Origin: Mesorhizobium sp.
GTDB lineage: Bacteria > Pseudomonadota > Alphaproteobacteria > Rhizobiales > Rhizobiaceae
DNA: 33,438 nucleotides
Direction: 5' to 3'
Assembly (NCBI GenBank): GCA_004017275.1
Contig: SAKE01000040.1
Location: 1 to 33,438, forward strand
The first letter of the stretch is position 1. Each line of letters opens with the position of its first letter. The position numbers and the translations under genes are program-made. Below the pieces are notes generated by a model. That model ran no database searches, was not told where the DNA came from, and saw only the letters and a list, made by a program, of their open reading frames with translations. Below are positions 6,935-15,971 of this stretch, piece after piece.

Positions 6935-8926
6935 CTAAAGCCCGAATGGGTAGGTGTCGGGAACGCCAGTTCCCGCATGCTCCGGGCCAAGCGGCGTCAC
7001 TGCTGCGGTTTTGTCGAACCATAGGAACGCGTCGAACTGCTGTGGCAGGGAAGCGTCCGCATAGTGGCTGCGCAACTCGGTTCCCGGCCGGTAGATCACC
7101 CCGATGAACCGCTCCAGCCTGCGTTCCAGCAGCCGTTCACGCAGAGTCGTGTCGCGCCCGAGGTCGAGCAGGAACCGCGGCACGAGAGAATCGTGGCAAA
7201 GCCGCTCGTAGCTGTCGGCGTGCGACGCGCGAACTTGCTTCACCTCCATTTCGCCATCCCAGTCGCTGGCGGCCGCTACAGTGCCGGAATGCGTGCCCAT
7301 ACCGACTAGCGCTGCCTCATCCCCGAAACGCTGCCGGCAGAGCTGGCCGATATTCAGTTCGTCCCTGACGACACCCATCTCGGTATAGCGGGCATCGCCG
7401 ATATGGGAATTGTGCGCCCACACCACCGCCTTGGCATTGGGGCCGCTGGCCTCCAGCAAATGTCCCAGGGTCTCGAACATGTGCGTGTCGCGCAGGTTCC
7501 AGGACTCCGCGCCGCCATAGTACATGATCCGGTAGTAGTGTTCGGCGGACGCGATCAGCCGGGCATTCTGACTGGCGTCGAGAAAATCGGTGCCGTCCTG
7601 TTTTGCGTAATCGAGCTGTTTGGCGAGCAAGTCCCGGCATTGTTCCAGCACCGCTTTCTCGCATTTTTGATAGCCGGCGGTGAGCACCGCACGGCCGTAG
7701 GTGGATGGTTCGTGTTGCCAAGGCGTCAGGCAGCCATAGCGTTCGCGCGCGATCTTGCCTGCTTGGGGATCGACCCGGTCGAGATAATCGAGAACCGCGC
7801 CGATCGAGCCACTCATATTGTAGATGTCGAGACCGTAGAATCCTGCTTGCTCCGATGGCTCAAGCTTCTCGTTGTGATGGCGCATCCAGTCGGTAAAGGC
7901 CGCGACATCGGTATTGCGCCACATCCAGGTCGGAAAGCGCTGGAATGGCGCATCGGCGCCAGTTCGCGGCCGACGATGGCGAACATAGCGGTCGATCGCG
8001 GCGGCGTCGGGCCAGTCCGCCTCGACCGCTACGATGGTGAAGCCGTGCCGTTCGATGAGCCTGCGGGTGATTGCCGCGCGCGCCCTGTAGAACTCGGACG
8101 TGCCATGGCTTGCCTCGCCAAGCAGGACGACGCGCCGGTCGGCAAATCGATCGAACAACTCGCCGAAGGCTGGATCGTCGAAATCGGGCAGCGGTTCAGC
8201 CGCGGCCGCGATCATATCTGGCAGGCTAATCGGATGCGGATGTCGAAGCGGACGACCGGCCTCGGTGACCGTGCCGTTTTCCGGCCAACCCTGCTCACCG
8301 ATGAGAGGGACGAAGCGCACGCCGCCGAAATCCTCCTCGCTATAGGTTGCGGCACCTGTTCGGGTGACTTTGAGCAGACGTTGCAAATCCGGATCGTCGC
8401 CGACCGGAATGACAAGCCTGCCGCCGACATCGAGTTGTTCCTGAAGGGCGAGCGGTGCGCCGGGACCGCTGGCCGTCACCACGATGGCATCGAAGGGCGC
8501 CGCCTGGGGCCAGCCCTTGGTGCCATCGCCTGTCCGGACTTCGATGTTCGGATAGCCGAGTTTTTCAAACCGCCGCTTCGCCGTTTCGGCCAAACCGGGA
8601 TGACGTTCTATCGTGTAGACCTGTTCGACGATCCGGCTCATCACCGCGGCCGCGTAACCCGAGCCGGTGCCAACCTCGAGCACGTGATCACCAGGTTTGA
8701 CATCCGCCATCTCGATCATGAACGCGACGATGTAGGGTTGCGATATGGTCTGGCCGTCGGCGATCGGCAGCGGCGTGTCTTCATAGGCAAATTCCTCGAA
8801 GCCGGGTTCGACGAAGGCCTCGCGTGGAACTTCGCGCATCGCCTGTAGAATCTCACGGTCGTGGATGCCACGCCGCCCTACGTGGATATTGACCATTCGA
8901 TCACGGGCACGGGAAAGATCGAGCAT
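6935..8926 (-). CDS. protein-L-isoaspartate methyltransferase / erythromycin esterase fusion
   Basis: A 663-residue two-domain protein. Residues 1 to about 220 are a PCMT domain, which methylates isoaspartyl residues in damaged proteins using S-adenosylmethionine; it has DGQTISQPYIVAFM (58-71) and the SAM motif VLEVGTGSGYAAAV (82-95). Residues from about 240 to the end are an erythromycin esterase-like domain, with LLGEASHGTSEFY (268-280) and VVWAHNSHIGDAR (501-513), containing the conserved Glu and His positions of the Ere family. The family hydrolyses macrolide lactones in known cases; here the substrate is unknown. No signal peptide. GGGAG precedes the start by nine bases; an EcfG-like site lies about 96 bases upstream. 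The fusion suggests protein-damage or stress repair rather than drug resistance. Confidence 0.88.
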   Translation of the reverse strand: MLDLSRARDRMVNIHVGRRGIHDREILQAMREVPREAFVEPGFEEFAYEDTPLPIADGQTISQPYIVAFMIEMADVKPGDHVLEVGTGSGYAAAVMSRIVEQVYTIERHPGLAETAKRRFEKLGYPNIEVRTGDGTKGWPQAAPFDAIVVTASGPGAPLALQEQLDVGGRLVIPVGDDPDLQRLLKVTRTGAATYSEEDFGGVRFVPLIGEQGWPENGTVTEAGRPLRHPHPISLPDMIAAAAEPLPDFDDPAFGELFDRFADRRVVLLGEASHGTSEFYRARAAITRRLIERHGFTIVAVEADWPDAAAIDRYVRHRRPRTGADAPFQRFPTWMWRNTDVAAFTDWMRHHNEKLEPSEQAGFYGLDIYNMSGSIGAVLDYLDRVDPQAGKIARERYGCLTPWQHEPSTYGRAVLTAGYQKCEKAVLEQCRDLLAKQLDYAKQDGTDFLDASQNARLIASAEHYYRIMYYGGAESWNLRDTHMFETLGHLLEASGPNAKAVVWAHNSHIGDARYTEMGVVRDELNIGQLCRQRFGDEAALVGMGTHSGTVAAASDWDGEMEVKQVRASHADSYERLCHDSLVPRFLLDLGRDTTLRERLLERRLERFIGVIYRPGTELRSHYADASLPQQFDAFLWFDKTAAVTPLGPEHAGTGVPDTYPFGL

Positions 8927-9021
8927 CTTTTTAGCTCCCTTTGGTGCAACGCCTCGAGGTTACCCTTCGCGGTAGCTGGTCAACCATCGCCTTGAGCCTG
9001 GCCTTCGCGGTTCCAGTTTCT

Positions 9022-9046
9022 AACCGCCGGAAGACTTCAAGGTTCC
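9022..9046 (-). promoter_or_regulatory. EcfG-type promoter candidate
   Basis: On the minus strand GGAAC (9046-9042) is followed after 17 bases by GTT (9024-9022). It lies 95 bases before the start of the PCMT-esterase fusion gene at 8926, further than at the other sites. Confidence 0.4.
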
Positions 9047-9201
9047 CACCTATTTGCGGATAGAGCCGCGAGCCCAGCCGGGATCGCGACCGGTCTCTTG
9101 GCAGCGCGGGTCGCGACGCCGTCTCCGGACGGCCGCAGCAGGGCTTGCTCAGGCGCGAAGATGCTCCAGTTATCACCAGCGAACCGAAGCTGGAGATGTC
9201 G

Positions 9202-11613
9202 ATGAACGACAAGGCTGCCGCGACGCCGCAGGCGATCGGCCTCGAACGGATCAATCTCATGGACCGCTACTGGCGCGCCGCGAATTACATCTCGGTCGGC
9301 CAGATTTATCTGCTCGACAATCCGCTGTTGCGCGAACCGCTGAAGGCAGAGCACGTCAAGCCGCGGCTGCTTGGCCATTGGGGCACGACGCCGGGCCTGA
9401 ATTTTCTCTACCTGCATTTGAACCGCGTTATCCGCGAACGCGACCTCGATGTTCTGTTTGTCTGCGGCCCGGGCCATGGCGGTCCCGCGATGGTCGCCAA
9501 CACTTGGCTTGAAGGCACCTACAGCGAGATCTATCCGGATATCGGGCAGGGCGAAGACGGGCTGAGGAAACTGTTCCGGCAGTTTTCCTTCCCCGGCGGC
9601 GTGCCGAGCCACGCGGCACCCGAGACGCCCGGCTCCATCCATGAGGGCGGCGAACTCGGATATGCCTTGGTCCATGCCTTTGGCGCGGCCTTCGACAATC
9701 CGAATCTGGTGGTTGCCTGCGTCGTTGGCGACGGCGAAGCCGAGACCGGTCCGCTCGCGGCGGCATGGCATTCCAACAAGTTCCTGAACCCGGCGTCCGA
9801 CGGCGCGGTCCTGCCGATCCTGCATCTTAACGGCTACAAGATCGCCAATCCGACGATCCTCGGCCGCATGGATGACAAGGAGTTGCGGAACCTTTTCGAA
9901 GGCTATGGCTACGAACCGTTCTTTGTCGAAGGCCACGAGCCGATTGCCATGCACCAGTCGATGGCCAGGACGCTCGACACGGTGCTCGATCGCATCCGGT
10001 CCATTCAGGAGCACGCCCGGGTTGCGGGATGGCATGGTGAACGTCCGCAGTGGCCGATGATCGTGCTGCGCAGTCCCAAGGGCTGGACCGGACCGAAGCA
10101 GGTCGATGGCGAGAAGGTCGAGGGCTTCTGGCGCTCGCATCAAGTGCCGGTGTCGAACGCGCGGGGAAATGAGGAGCACCGCAAGATCCTCGAAAACTGG
10201 ATGCGAGGCTACAAACCGGAAGAGCTGTTCGATGAAAGCGGGCACCTGTTGCCGGAGCTCGCGGCACTTGCCCCAACAGGGACAAAGTGCATGGGCGCAA
10301 GTCCGTACGCAAATGGCGGGCTGTTGAAGCGCGACCTTGTGCTTCCGGACTGGAAAAGCCTGGCGCTGGAAGTGCCTCGTCCGGGAGGCGTTGTCGCCGA
10401 AGCGACGCGGATTTGCGGAAGCTATCTTCGCGAGGTGTTCCGCCTCAATGCCGAAACGCGGAACTTCCGCCTGATGGGGCCGGACGAGACATCCTCCAAC
10501 CGCCTCGACGACGTGTTCGAGATCACCGATCGGGTCTGGATGGAGCGCATCGAGCCCTACGATGTCCATCTTTCCCGCGACGGACGTGTCATGGAAGTGC
10601 TCAGTGAGCACCTCTGCCAAGGGTGGCTCGAAGGCTATCTGCTCACCGGCCGTCACGGCCTGTTCTCATGCTACGAGGCCTTCATTCATATCGTCGATTC
10701 CATGGTCAACCAGCATGCCAAATGGCTGAAGACCTCCGGCGAACTTGCCTGGCGCGAGCCGATCGCTTCGCTCAATTACCTTTTGACTTCACATGTCTGG
10801 CGCCAGGACCACAATGGGTTCAGCCACCAGGATCCGGGCTTTGCCGATCTGGTCGCCAACAAGAAGGCAGATACGGTCAGGCTCTATTTTCCGCCGGATG
10901 CCAACACGTTGCTGTGGATCACCGATCACTGCCTGAGAACCTACAATCGCATCAACGTCATCACCGCCGGCAAGCAACCGACGCCGCAATGGTTGACCGT
11001 CGATCAAGCCGAAGCCCACTGCAAGGCGGGCGCTGGCATCTGGGAATGGGCTGGCACGGTCCCGAAAGGCGAGGAGCCGGATGTGGTCATGGCCTGCGCC
11101 GGCGACGTGCCGACGCTGGAAACGTTAGCTGCGACGGACATTCTGCGCTCCGCAATCCCCGACCTGAAGATCCGGGTCGTCAACGTCGTCGACCTGATGA
11201 CGTTGCAGTCGAACACCGAGCATCCGCACGGCCTCACCGATCGGGCATTCGATGCGCTGTTCACGAAAACGAGGCCGGTCATCTTCGCCTATCACGGCTA
11301 TCCCTACCTCATCCATCGCCTGACCTACCGCCGCGCCAACCACGACAACTTGCATGTGCATGGCTTCCGCGAGGAGGGCACCACGACGACGCCGTTCGAC
11401 ATGGTGGTGCTCAACGAACTCGACCGCTACCACCTCGCGCTTGCCGCCATCGAACGCGTGCCGGGACTGGCCGAAAGGGCCGAACAGCTTGCCGGCGAAC
11501 TCCAAGACCGGCTGGCGAAGCACAAGGCCTTTGTCCGCGAGCACGGCGAAGATATGCCCGAGATCCAGAAATGGAGCTGGCCTGACAAAAGCGTGGCAAA
11601 GGCTCGCCAATGA
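9202..11613 (+). CDS. xfp: xylulose-5-phosphate/fructose-6-phosphate phosphoketolase
   Basis: An 803-residue thiamine-diphosphate enzyme that splits xylulose 5-phosphate (and usually fructose 6-phosphate) with phosphate into acetyl phosphate and glyceraldehyde 3-phosphate (or erythrose 4-phosphate). Both phosphoketolase signatures are present: EGGELGY (about residues 148-154) and GDGEAETG (about 176-183), the latter part of the ThDP-binding site. GPGHGGPAMVANTW lies about 90-105. Length is typical. The ATG at 9202 has GGAG at 9192-9195 with a six-base spacer; ATG codons at 9145 and 9196 are less likely. The stop overlaps the ackA start (ATGA), so the acetyl phosphate made here is handed to acetate kinase in a coupled operon. 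Confidence 0.96.
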   Translation: MNDKAAATPQAIGLERINLMDRYWRAANYISVGQIYLLDNPLLREPLKAEHVKPRLLGHWGTTPGLNFLYLHLNRVIRERDLDVLFVCGPGHGGPAMVANTWLEGTYSEIYPDIGQGEDGLRKLFRQFSFPGGVPSHAAPETPGSIHEGGELGYALVHAFGAAFDNPNLVVACVVGDGEAETGPLAAAWHSNKFLNPASDGAVLPILHLNGYKIANPTILGRMDDKELRNLFEGYGYEPFFVEGHEPIAMHQSMARTLDTVLDRIRSIQEHARVAGWHGERPQWPMIVLRSPKGWTGPKQVDGEKVEGFWRSHQVPVSNARGNEEHRKILENWMRGYKPEELFDESGHLLPELAALAPTGTKCMGASPYANGGLLKRDLVLPDWKSLALEVPRPGGVVAEATRICGSYLREVFRLNAETRNFRLMGPDETSSNRLDDVFEITDRVWMERIEPYDVHLSRDGRVMEVLSEHLCQGWLEGYLLTGRHGLFSCYEAFIHIVDSMVNQHAKWLKTSGELAWREPIASLNYLLTSHVWRQDHNGFSHQDPGFADLVANKKADTVRLYFPPDANTLLWITDHCLRTYNRINVITAGKQPTPQWLTVDQAEAHCKAGAGIWEWAGTVPKGEEPDVVMACAGDVPTLETLAATDILRSAIPDLKIRVVNVVDLMTLQSNTEHPHGLTDRAFDALFTKTRPVIFAYHGYPYLIHRLTYRRANHDNLHVHGFREEGTTTTPFDMVVLNELDRYHLALAAIERVPGLAERAEQLAGELQDRLAKHKAFVREHGEDMPEIQKWSWPDKSVAKARQ

Positions 11614-12788
11614 TGCGCCAGTCGATCCTGGCGCTGAATGCCGGCTCGTCCAGCATCAAGTTCGCGCTTTACGATCTTGCCTCCGCGCAGGATATGCAGC
11701 TTGTTTCGCGCGGCACGCTGGATCTGGGTGACGTACCCACACTCCGCGCAAAGGCGGCCGACGGAGCGATGCAGTGCGATCGGCAACTCGCCGCCGACAA
11801 GCCGCCTGACGCAGCCATAGGCGAGATGCTGAATTGGGTGCAGGGAGAAATCGGGGAAAGAAACCTGCTCTGCGCCGGCCATCGCATCGTGCATGGCGGA
11901 AGCGAGTTCATCGAACCCGTCCAATTGACCCCCGCAACCATTGAGGCCATCGACAGGCTGACGCCGCTCGCTCCGCTGCATCAGCCTCGCAGTCTCGCCC
12001 CGGTCCGCGCGATAGCCGCCTTGCAACCGGACCTGCCACAGGTTGGCTGTTTCGACACCGCTTTCCACCAAACGATCGATCCGCTCGTGCGGCGCTTCGC
12101 GCTTCCGCGCCAATATGAGGAGCAAGGCTTGCGCCGCTATGGGTTTCACGGTCTCTCCTACGAATACATCGCCGGCCGGCTCGGCGAGATGTCGCCAACT
12201 CTTGCGGCCAAACGCACCATCGTCGCCCATCTCGGCAATGGAGCCAGCCTTTGCGCTTTGCAGCAGGGCAAAAGCATCGACACGACCATGGGTTTTTCGG
12301 CCCTGGATGGCCTCGTCATGGGCACGCGTTGCGGCGCCATCGATCCCGGCGTGCTGTTGTACTTCCTGCTGGAAAGAGGCATCGCGGCGGAGGAACTGCA
12401 AACGATGCTCTACGAGAGATCCGGACTGCTCGGTATATCCGGTATTTCAGGCGACATGCGGACGCTGGAAGCAAGCAATGATCCTCGCGCTCGTGAGGCG
12501 ATGGCGCTTTTCGCCTTCCGCGCGGCGAGGGAAGCAGCAGCGCTTGCAAACACGTTGGGTGGTCTCGAGTGCCTCGTGTTCACCGCCGGCATCGGCGAAC
12601 GGTCATCATTCATCCGCAAGGCGATATGCGAAAGATTGGCCTGGCTTGGCGTGGCGATCGACGAGCCAGCCAATGAAGCATATGCCGACATCATCAGCCG
12701 TCCGGAGAGCAGGGTGACGGTGCGTGTGATTGCGACTGACGAGGAAAAAATTATCGCGCGCCATAGCCGCATGGTGATGCAAGTCTGA
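11610..12788 (+). CDS. ackA: acetate kinase
   Basis: A 392-residue ASKHA-superfamily kinase that interconverts acetyl phosphate plus ADP with acetate plus ATP. The N-terminal signature LALNAGSSSIKFALYD is at residues 7-22. The segments GHRIVHGG, CFDTAFH, RRYGFHGLSYEY, HLGNGASLCA and GLVMGTRCGAIDPG follow in family order, and the C-terminus has FTAGIGERSSFIR. The start ATG at 11610 overlaps the xfp stop by four bases, indicating translational coupling. No phosphotransacetylase gene is adjacent, so the pair forms a phosphoketolase-to-acetate branch that yields one ATP. Confidence 0.95.
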   Translation: MMRQSILALNAGSSSIKFALYDLASAQDMQLVSRGTLDLGDVPTLRAKAADGAMQCDRQLAADKPPDAAIGEMLNWVQGEIGERNLLCAGHRIVHGGSEFIEPVQLTPATIEAIDRLTPLAPLHQPRSLAPVRAIAALQPDLPQVGCFDTAFHQTIDPLVRRFALPRQYEEQGLRRYGFHGLSYEYIAGRLGEMSPTLAAKRTIVAHLGNGASLCALQQGKSIDTTMGFSALDGLVMGTRCGAIDPGVLLYFLLERGIAAEELQTMLYERSGLLGISGISGDMRTLEASNDPRAREAMALFAFRAAREAAALANTLGGLECLVFTAGIGERSSFIRKAICERLAWLGVAIDEPANEAYADIISRPESRVTVRVIATDEEKIIARHSRMVMQV

Positions 12789-12887
12789 GGGATCCGCGAT
12801 CCGCTTTCAGCCTGAACAGGAGAAGACTGCCAACTCCTGTCGACGCCAACACTGCGCCCAATGCCGACGGCGCACCTGACTGCGAAG

Positions 12888-12912
12888 GGAACCAGTCAGG
12901 CCGTGCCGCGTC
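12888..12912 (+). promoter_or_regulatory. weak EcfG-like site
   Basis: GGAAC at 12888-12892 is followed after 16 bases by CGTC (12909-12912), one mismatch from CGTT. It lies 39 bases before the L,D-transpeptidase start. Confidence 0.3.
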
Positions 12913-12951
12913 ATAGAAGCAGGTTTTGTTGCAGCCAGGGAAGTTACATTG

Positions 12952-13956
12952 ATGATCAGGCTTCTTCTTGTCGTCGCCGCGGCGCTCGCCCTTGCATGCG
13001 GTGCGACGGGCGCAGCCAAGCTGGACCCAAACGCGGTCAATCGTGCCCAATTCGCCGCCGGGGAACCGAAAGGCGTCGATCCGACCGTTCTGAGGGCGCA
13101 GATCCTTTTGGACCGCGCCCGTTTCTCGCCAGGCCTGATCGACGGCCGCCTATCGGAGAACTTCGCCAAGGCGGTTGGCGCCTACCAGACAGCAAACGGT
13201 CTCCAGGCCGACGGCAAGCTCACACAGGAGACCTGGGACAAGCTGGTGGCAACTTCCGCCCGTCCGGCCCTGGTTGCCTACGAACTGACGCCCAAGGATG
13301 TGCGCGGACCTTTCACCAAGCGTATTCCGGCTCGCATGGAGAAGATGGCCCGTCTGCGGCGGCTCGGCTATCACAACGCGATGGAGAGGCTGGCGGAGCG
13401 CTTCCATGTCAGCGAACAATTGCTGAGAATGCTCAATCCGGGCACCACCTTCCGGAAAATTGGCTCGATGTTGATGGTGCCTGATGTCGGGCGGGCGGAT
13501 CCTCCCGCCACCGTCGCCGGCGTCGAGGTCGACAAGGGCGCTCGTGTGGTGCGCGTGCTCGATGCATCCGGCAAATGGCTCGCAGTCTACCCAGCCTCGA
13601 TCGGCAGCGACGAGAAGCCGGCGCCGAGCGGCACGGCGGAAGTCAAACGCGTGGTGCACAACCCTACCTATCACTACGATCCGAAGTTCGCCTTCAAGGG
13701 CATCAAGACCAAGCGGCCCTTCACGATCGCCGCCGGCCCGAACAATCCCGTGGGATCGGTCTGGATCGACCTTTCCATCGAAAGCTATGGCATTCATGGC
13801 ACGCCCGAACCCGGCAAGATCGGCACGACGTTCTCGCACGGCTGTATCCGGCTGACCAACTGGGATGCCGAAGACCTCGCCTCCGTGGTGCAAAAGGGAA
13901 CCAAGCTTAACTTCAAGGACGAGACGGCGGACGTCGGCAACGAGCGGTCTCAGTAG
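12952..13956 (+). CDS. L,D-transpeptidase (YkuD) with peptidoglycan-binding domain
   Basis: A 334-residue exported enzyme. A signal peptide covers about residues 1-21. A PG_binding_1-like domain follows (about 40-95, with LIDGRLSENFAKAVGAYQ and GLQADGKLTQETWDKL). A LysM-like segment may lie at about 135-170 (HNAMERLAERFHVSEQLLRML, MLMVPD). The YkuD catalytic domain is at about 185-320 with IHGTPEPG and the active-site motif SHGCIRLTN, whose nucleophilic Cys is residue 298. It would form 3-3 crosslinks in peptidoglycan or attach proteins to it in the periplasm. The ATG at 12952 is preferred over the TTG at 12949; GGGA lies about 10 bases upstream. Confidence 0.9.
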   Translation: MIRLLLVVAAALALACGATGAAKLDPNAVNRAQFAAGEPKGVDPTVLRAQILLDRARFSPGLIDGRLSENFAKAVGAYQTANGLQADGKLTQETWDKLVATSARPALVAYELTPKDVRGPFTKRIPARMEKMARLRRLGYHNAMERLAERFHVSEQLLRMLNPGTTFRKIGSMLMVPDVGRADPPATVAGVEVDKGARVVRVLDASGKWLAVYPASIGSDEKPAPSGTAEVKRVVHNPTYHYDPKFAFKGIKTKRPFTIAAGPNNPVGSVWIDLSIESYGIHGTPEPGKIGTTFSHGCIRLTNWDAEDLASVVQKGTKLNFKDETADVGNERSQ

Positions 13957-14181
13957 CACATCAGGCTGAAGGCGGTGCCGCCAGAACTTCCTGTGGTTGC
14001 AGAGGCATGGCAGACACCTCGAATCCAGCAGGGCGGCGATTGCCGGGACGAAACTCGTTTTGGGAAACGTTTGTGGAACAGGCAACGCTAAAAGCCAGGC
14101 GCCCCAACATGGGTGCCCCTTGAGCAAAGACCCTTTGTGGCAGCAGCGCGACACAGCACACGACGCCCAGGGAGATCGGAA

Positions 14182-15249
14182 ATGTCTGCTGGCGCCTACA
14201 TCAACCGGATCGCGACAGTGGTTCCGGAACATGAGGTTCATCAATTCTATCTGCGGTTCGCGGCTTCCATGCTCGCTGCCAATCGCCGGAGGATATTCGA
14301 ACGCATGGCCGGCCATGCCGGCATCGAAAGCCGCTATTCCTGCTGTGCGCCCGCCCTCGACCCCGAGGGAGCCTATGTCGACCGTGCCGGAACTTTTATT
14401 CGCGGCGCATTTCCCGGAACGGCCGCGAGAATGGCGATGTTTTGCGAAGCCGCTCCTGTATTGGCGAAAAAAGGCGTCGATGGATTGCAGCTTGGCAGCG
14501 ATGCATCGCGCATCACCCATCTCATCGTCACCACCTGCACCGGGTTTTCCGCGCCGGGCATCGACTTGGACCTGGTTCGAAGCTGCGGCCTGTCGGACAG
14601 CGTCGAACGCACCATGATCGGGTTCATGGGCTGCTACGCTGCGGTTAACGCCCTCAAGCTGGCACGCCACATCGTTCGCTCCGACCCGCAATCGAGGGTC
14701 CTGCTGGTCAACATCGAACTCTGCACGTTGCATCTGAGCGAAACCACCGAGCTGGAAAAGCTGCTGTCTTTCTGCCTCTGGGGCGACGGCTGCGCGGCCG
14801 CACTTGTCACCGCCGAGCCGTTCGGCATCAAGCTCGACAGCTTTCACTGCGCTGTCGCGGCCGAGCGGCGGGACCTGATGAGATGGGACATTCGCGACCA
14901 TGGCTTCGACATGGTACTTTCTGGCCAAGTCCCTGCGGCGATCCATGACGTGTTGCTGAGTAACCACGACACCTTTCTCGGCGGCCGGCCAACCGAAGCG
15001 ATCGATCTCTGGGCCGTGCACCCCGGCGGTCGTTCGGTTCTCGATGCCGTCGAAAGGGCGCTGAACCTCGCTCCGGCAGCGCTCAAGCCGTCGCGCGAGG
15101 TCCTGCGCCGATACGGAAACATGTCGTCGGCCACCGTGATGTTCGCGATGCAAGAGATGCTGAAGGCGCCGCCGGGCCTGCTCGGCTGCGGCATGTCGTT
15201 CGGCCCCGGACTGACAGCCGAAACCATGCTTTTTCGAACAGTGTCATGA
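14182..15249 (+). CDS. type III polyketide synthase (chalcone/stilbene synthase family)
   Basis: A 355-residue thiolase-fold enzyme that condenses a starter acyl-CoA with malonyl-CoA and cyclises the chain to a resorcinol, phloroglucinol or pyrone. The catalytic triad is intact: Cys151 in GFMGCYAAVNA, His280 in WAVHPGGRSVLD and Asn313 in YGNMSSATV. The C-terminal loop reads SFGPGLTAE, near the GFGPG motif of the family. Start at 14182 has GGAG with a seven-base spacer. The stop overlaps the methyltransferase start by four bases. With the FAD enzyme next, the gene content matches the phenolic-lipid srs operon of Streptomyces (SrsA-SrsB-SrsC). The product here is unknown; a long-chain alkylresorcinol or alkylpyrone is plausible. 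Confidence 0.93.
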   Translation: MSAGAYINRIATVVPEHEVHQFYLRFAASMLAANRRRIFERMAGHAGIESRYSCCAPALDPEGAYVDRAGTFIRGAFPGTAARMAMFCEAAPVLAKKGVDGLQLGSDASRITHLIVTTCTGFSAPGIDLDLVRSCGLSDSVERTMIGFMGCYAAVNALKLARHIVRSDPQSRVLLVNIELCTLHLSETTELEKLLSFCLWGDGCAAALVTAEPFGIKLDSFHCAVAAERRDLMRWDIRDHGFDMVLSGQVPAAIHDVLLSNHDTFLGGRPTEAIDLWAVHPGGRSVLDAVERALNLAPAALKPSREVLRRYGNMSSATVMFAMQEMLKAPPGLLGCGMSFGPGLTAETMLFRTVS

Positions 15250-15971
15250 GCGAACTGGACCAACGCCGCCTTGTCCCGGAAATCCTCGACGGATTGGCGG
15301 TCGACGATCCGCGGGCGCTCGCTTCGCGCCGCGATCTCCGCCGCATCAACGCGCTGATGTTCCAGGCGCGGATCATGGCGTCATTGCTGCGGAAGTTCGC
15401 GCCGAAACCGCCACGGCGCATTCTGGAGATAGGGGCGGGCGACGGCACCTTCATGCTCGCCGTGGCGCGGCGCGTCGCCAGGCATTGGCCCGGGGTGGAA
15501 CTGACAATGCTCGATCGCGTCGGTCTTCTCACAGCTGAACTCTCCGCCGATTTCGACCGGTTGAAGTGGACCGTCGAAGGCATCACCGCCGACGTGTTCG
15601 ATTGGGCAGAAGTCGCCGGCGGCAGGCAGTTCGACGCGATCACCGTCAATTTGTTCCTGCATCATTTCGACGATGCCAGGCTGGTGCGTCTGTTTTCCCT
15701 GCTGGCGCCGAAGGCCCCGCTGCTCCTTGCGACGGAACCGTTGAGATCGATGCCGGCGCTGGCCGCGGCTCGTCTTCTGCCTTTAATCGGCGTCAATGAC
15801 GTGACACGACACGATGCGGCCCAGAGCGTGCGTGGCGGCTTTCGCGGCAGCGAACTGTCCGCGCTCTGGCGCGCAGCCGGACGCGAGCCGCTCGAGGAAC
15901 GACGCGCCGGCCCCTTCTCCCATGTCTTCGTCGGCGCCAGTGACAATGCCGGTTCTGAGTTGAAGCCGTGA
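15246..15971 (+). CDS. class I SAM-dependent methyltransferase of the PKS operon
   Basis: A 241-residue methyltransferase. Motif I is ILEIGAGDGTF (residues 59-69), with an acidic residue at D90 (LTMLD) for the ribose hydroxyls, and a motif near NLFLHHFDD (about 137-145) resembling UbiE/COQ5-type enzymes. It overlaps the preceding synthase gene by four bases (ATGA) and the following FAD gene by four (GTGA), so all three should be translated together. By position it probably methylates carbon or oxygen of the polyketide ring. Confidence 0.88.
   Translation: MSELDQRRLVPEILDGLAVDDPRALASRRDLRRINALMFQARIMASLLRKFAPKPPRRILEIGAGDGTFMLAVARRVARHWPGVELTMLDRVGLLTAELSADFDRLKWTVEGITADVFDWAEVAGGRQFDAITVNLFLHHFDDARLVRLFSLLAPKAPLLLATEPLRSMPALAAARLLPLIGVNDVTRHDAAQSVRGGFRGSELSALWRAAGREPLEERRAGPFSHVFVGASDNAGSELKP

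Noticed and set aside
7403..8848. 481-codon open frame on the plus strand
   Set aside because: Antisense to the PCMT-esterase fusion; composition typical of a shadow frame.
9037..10656. 539-codon open frame on the minus strand
   Set aside because: Antisense to phosphoketolase, with no domain or ribosome site.
13150..15153. 667-codon open frame on the minus strand
   Set aside because: It runs antisense across the L,D-transpeptidase and type III PKS genes, which have clear family motifs; it has no recognisable domain and is a by-product of GC-rich codon use.
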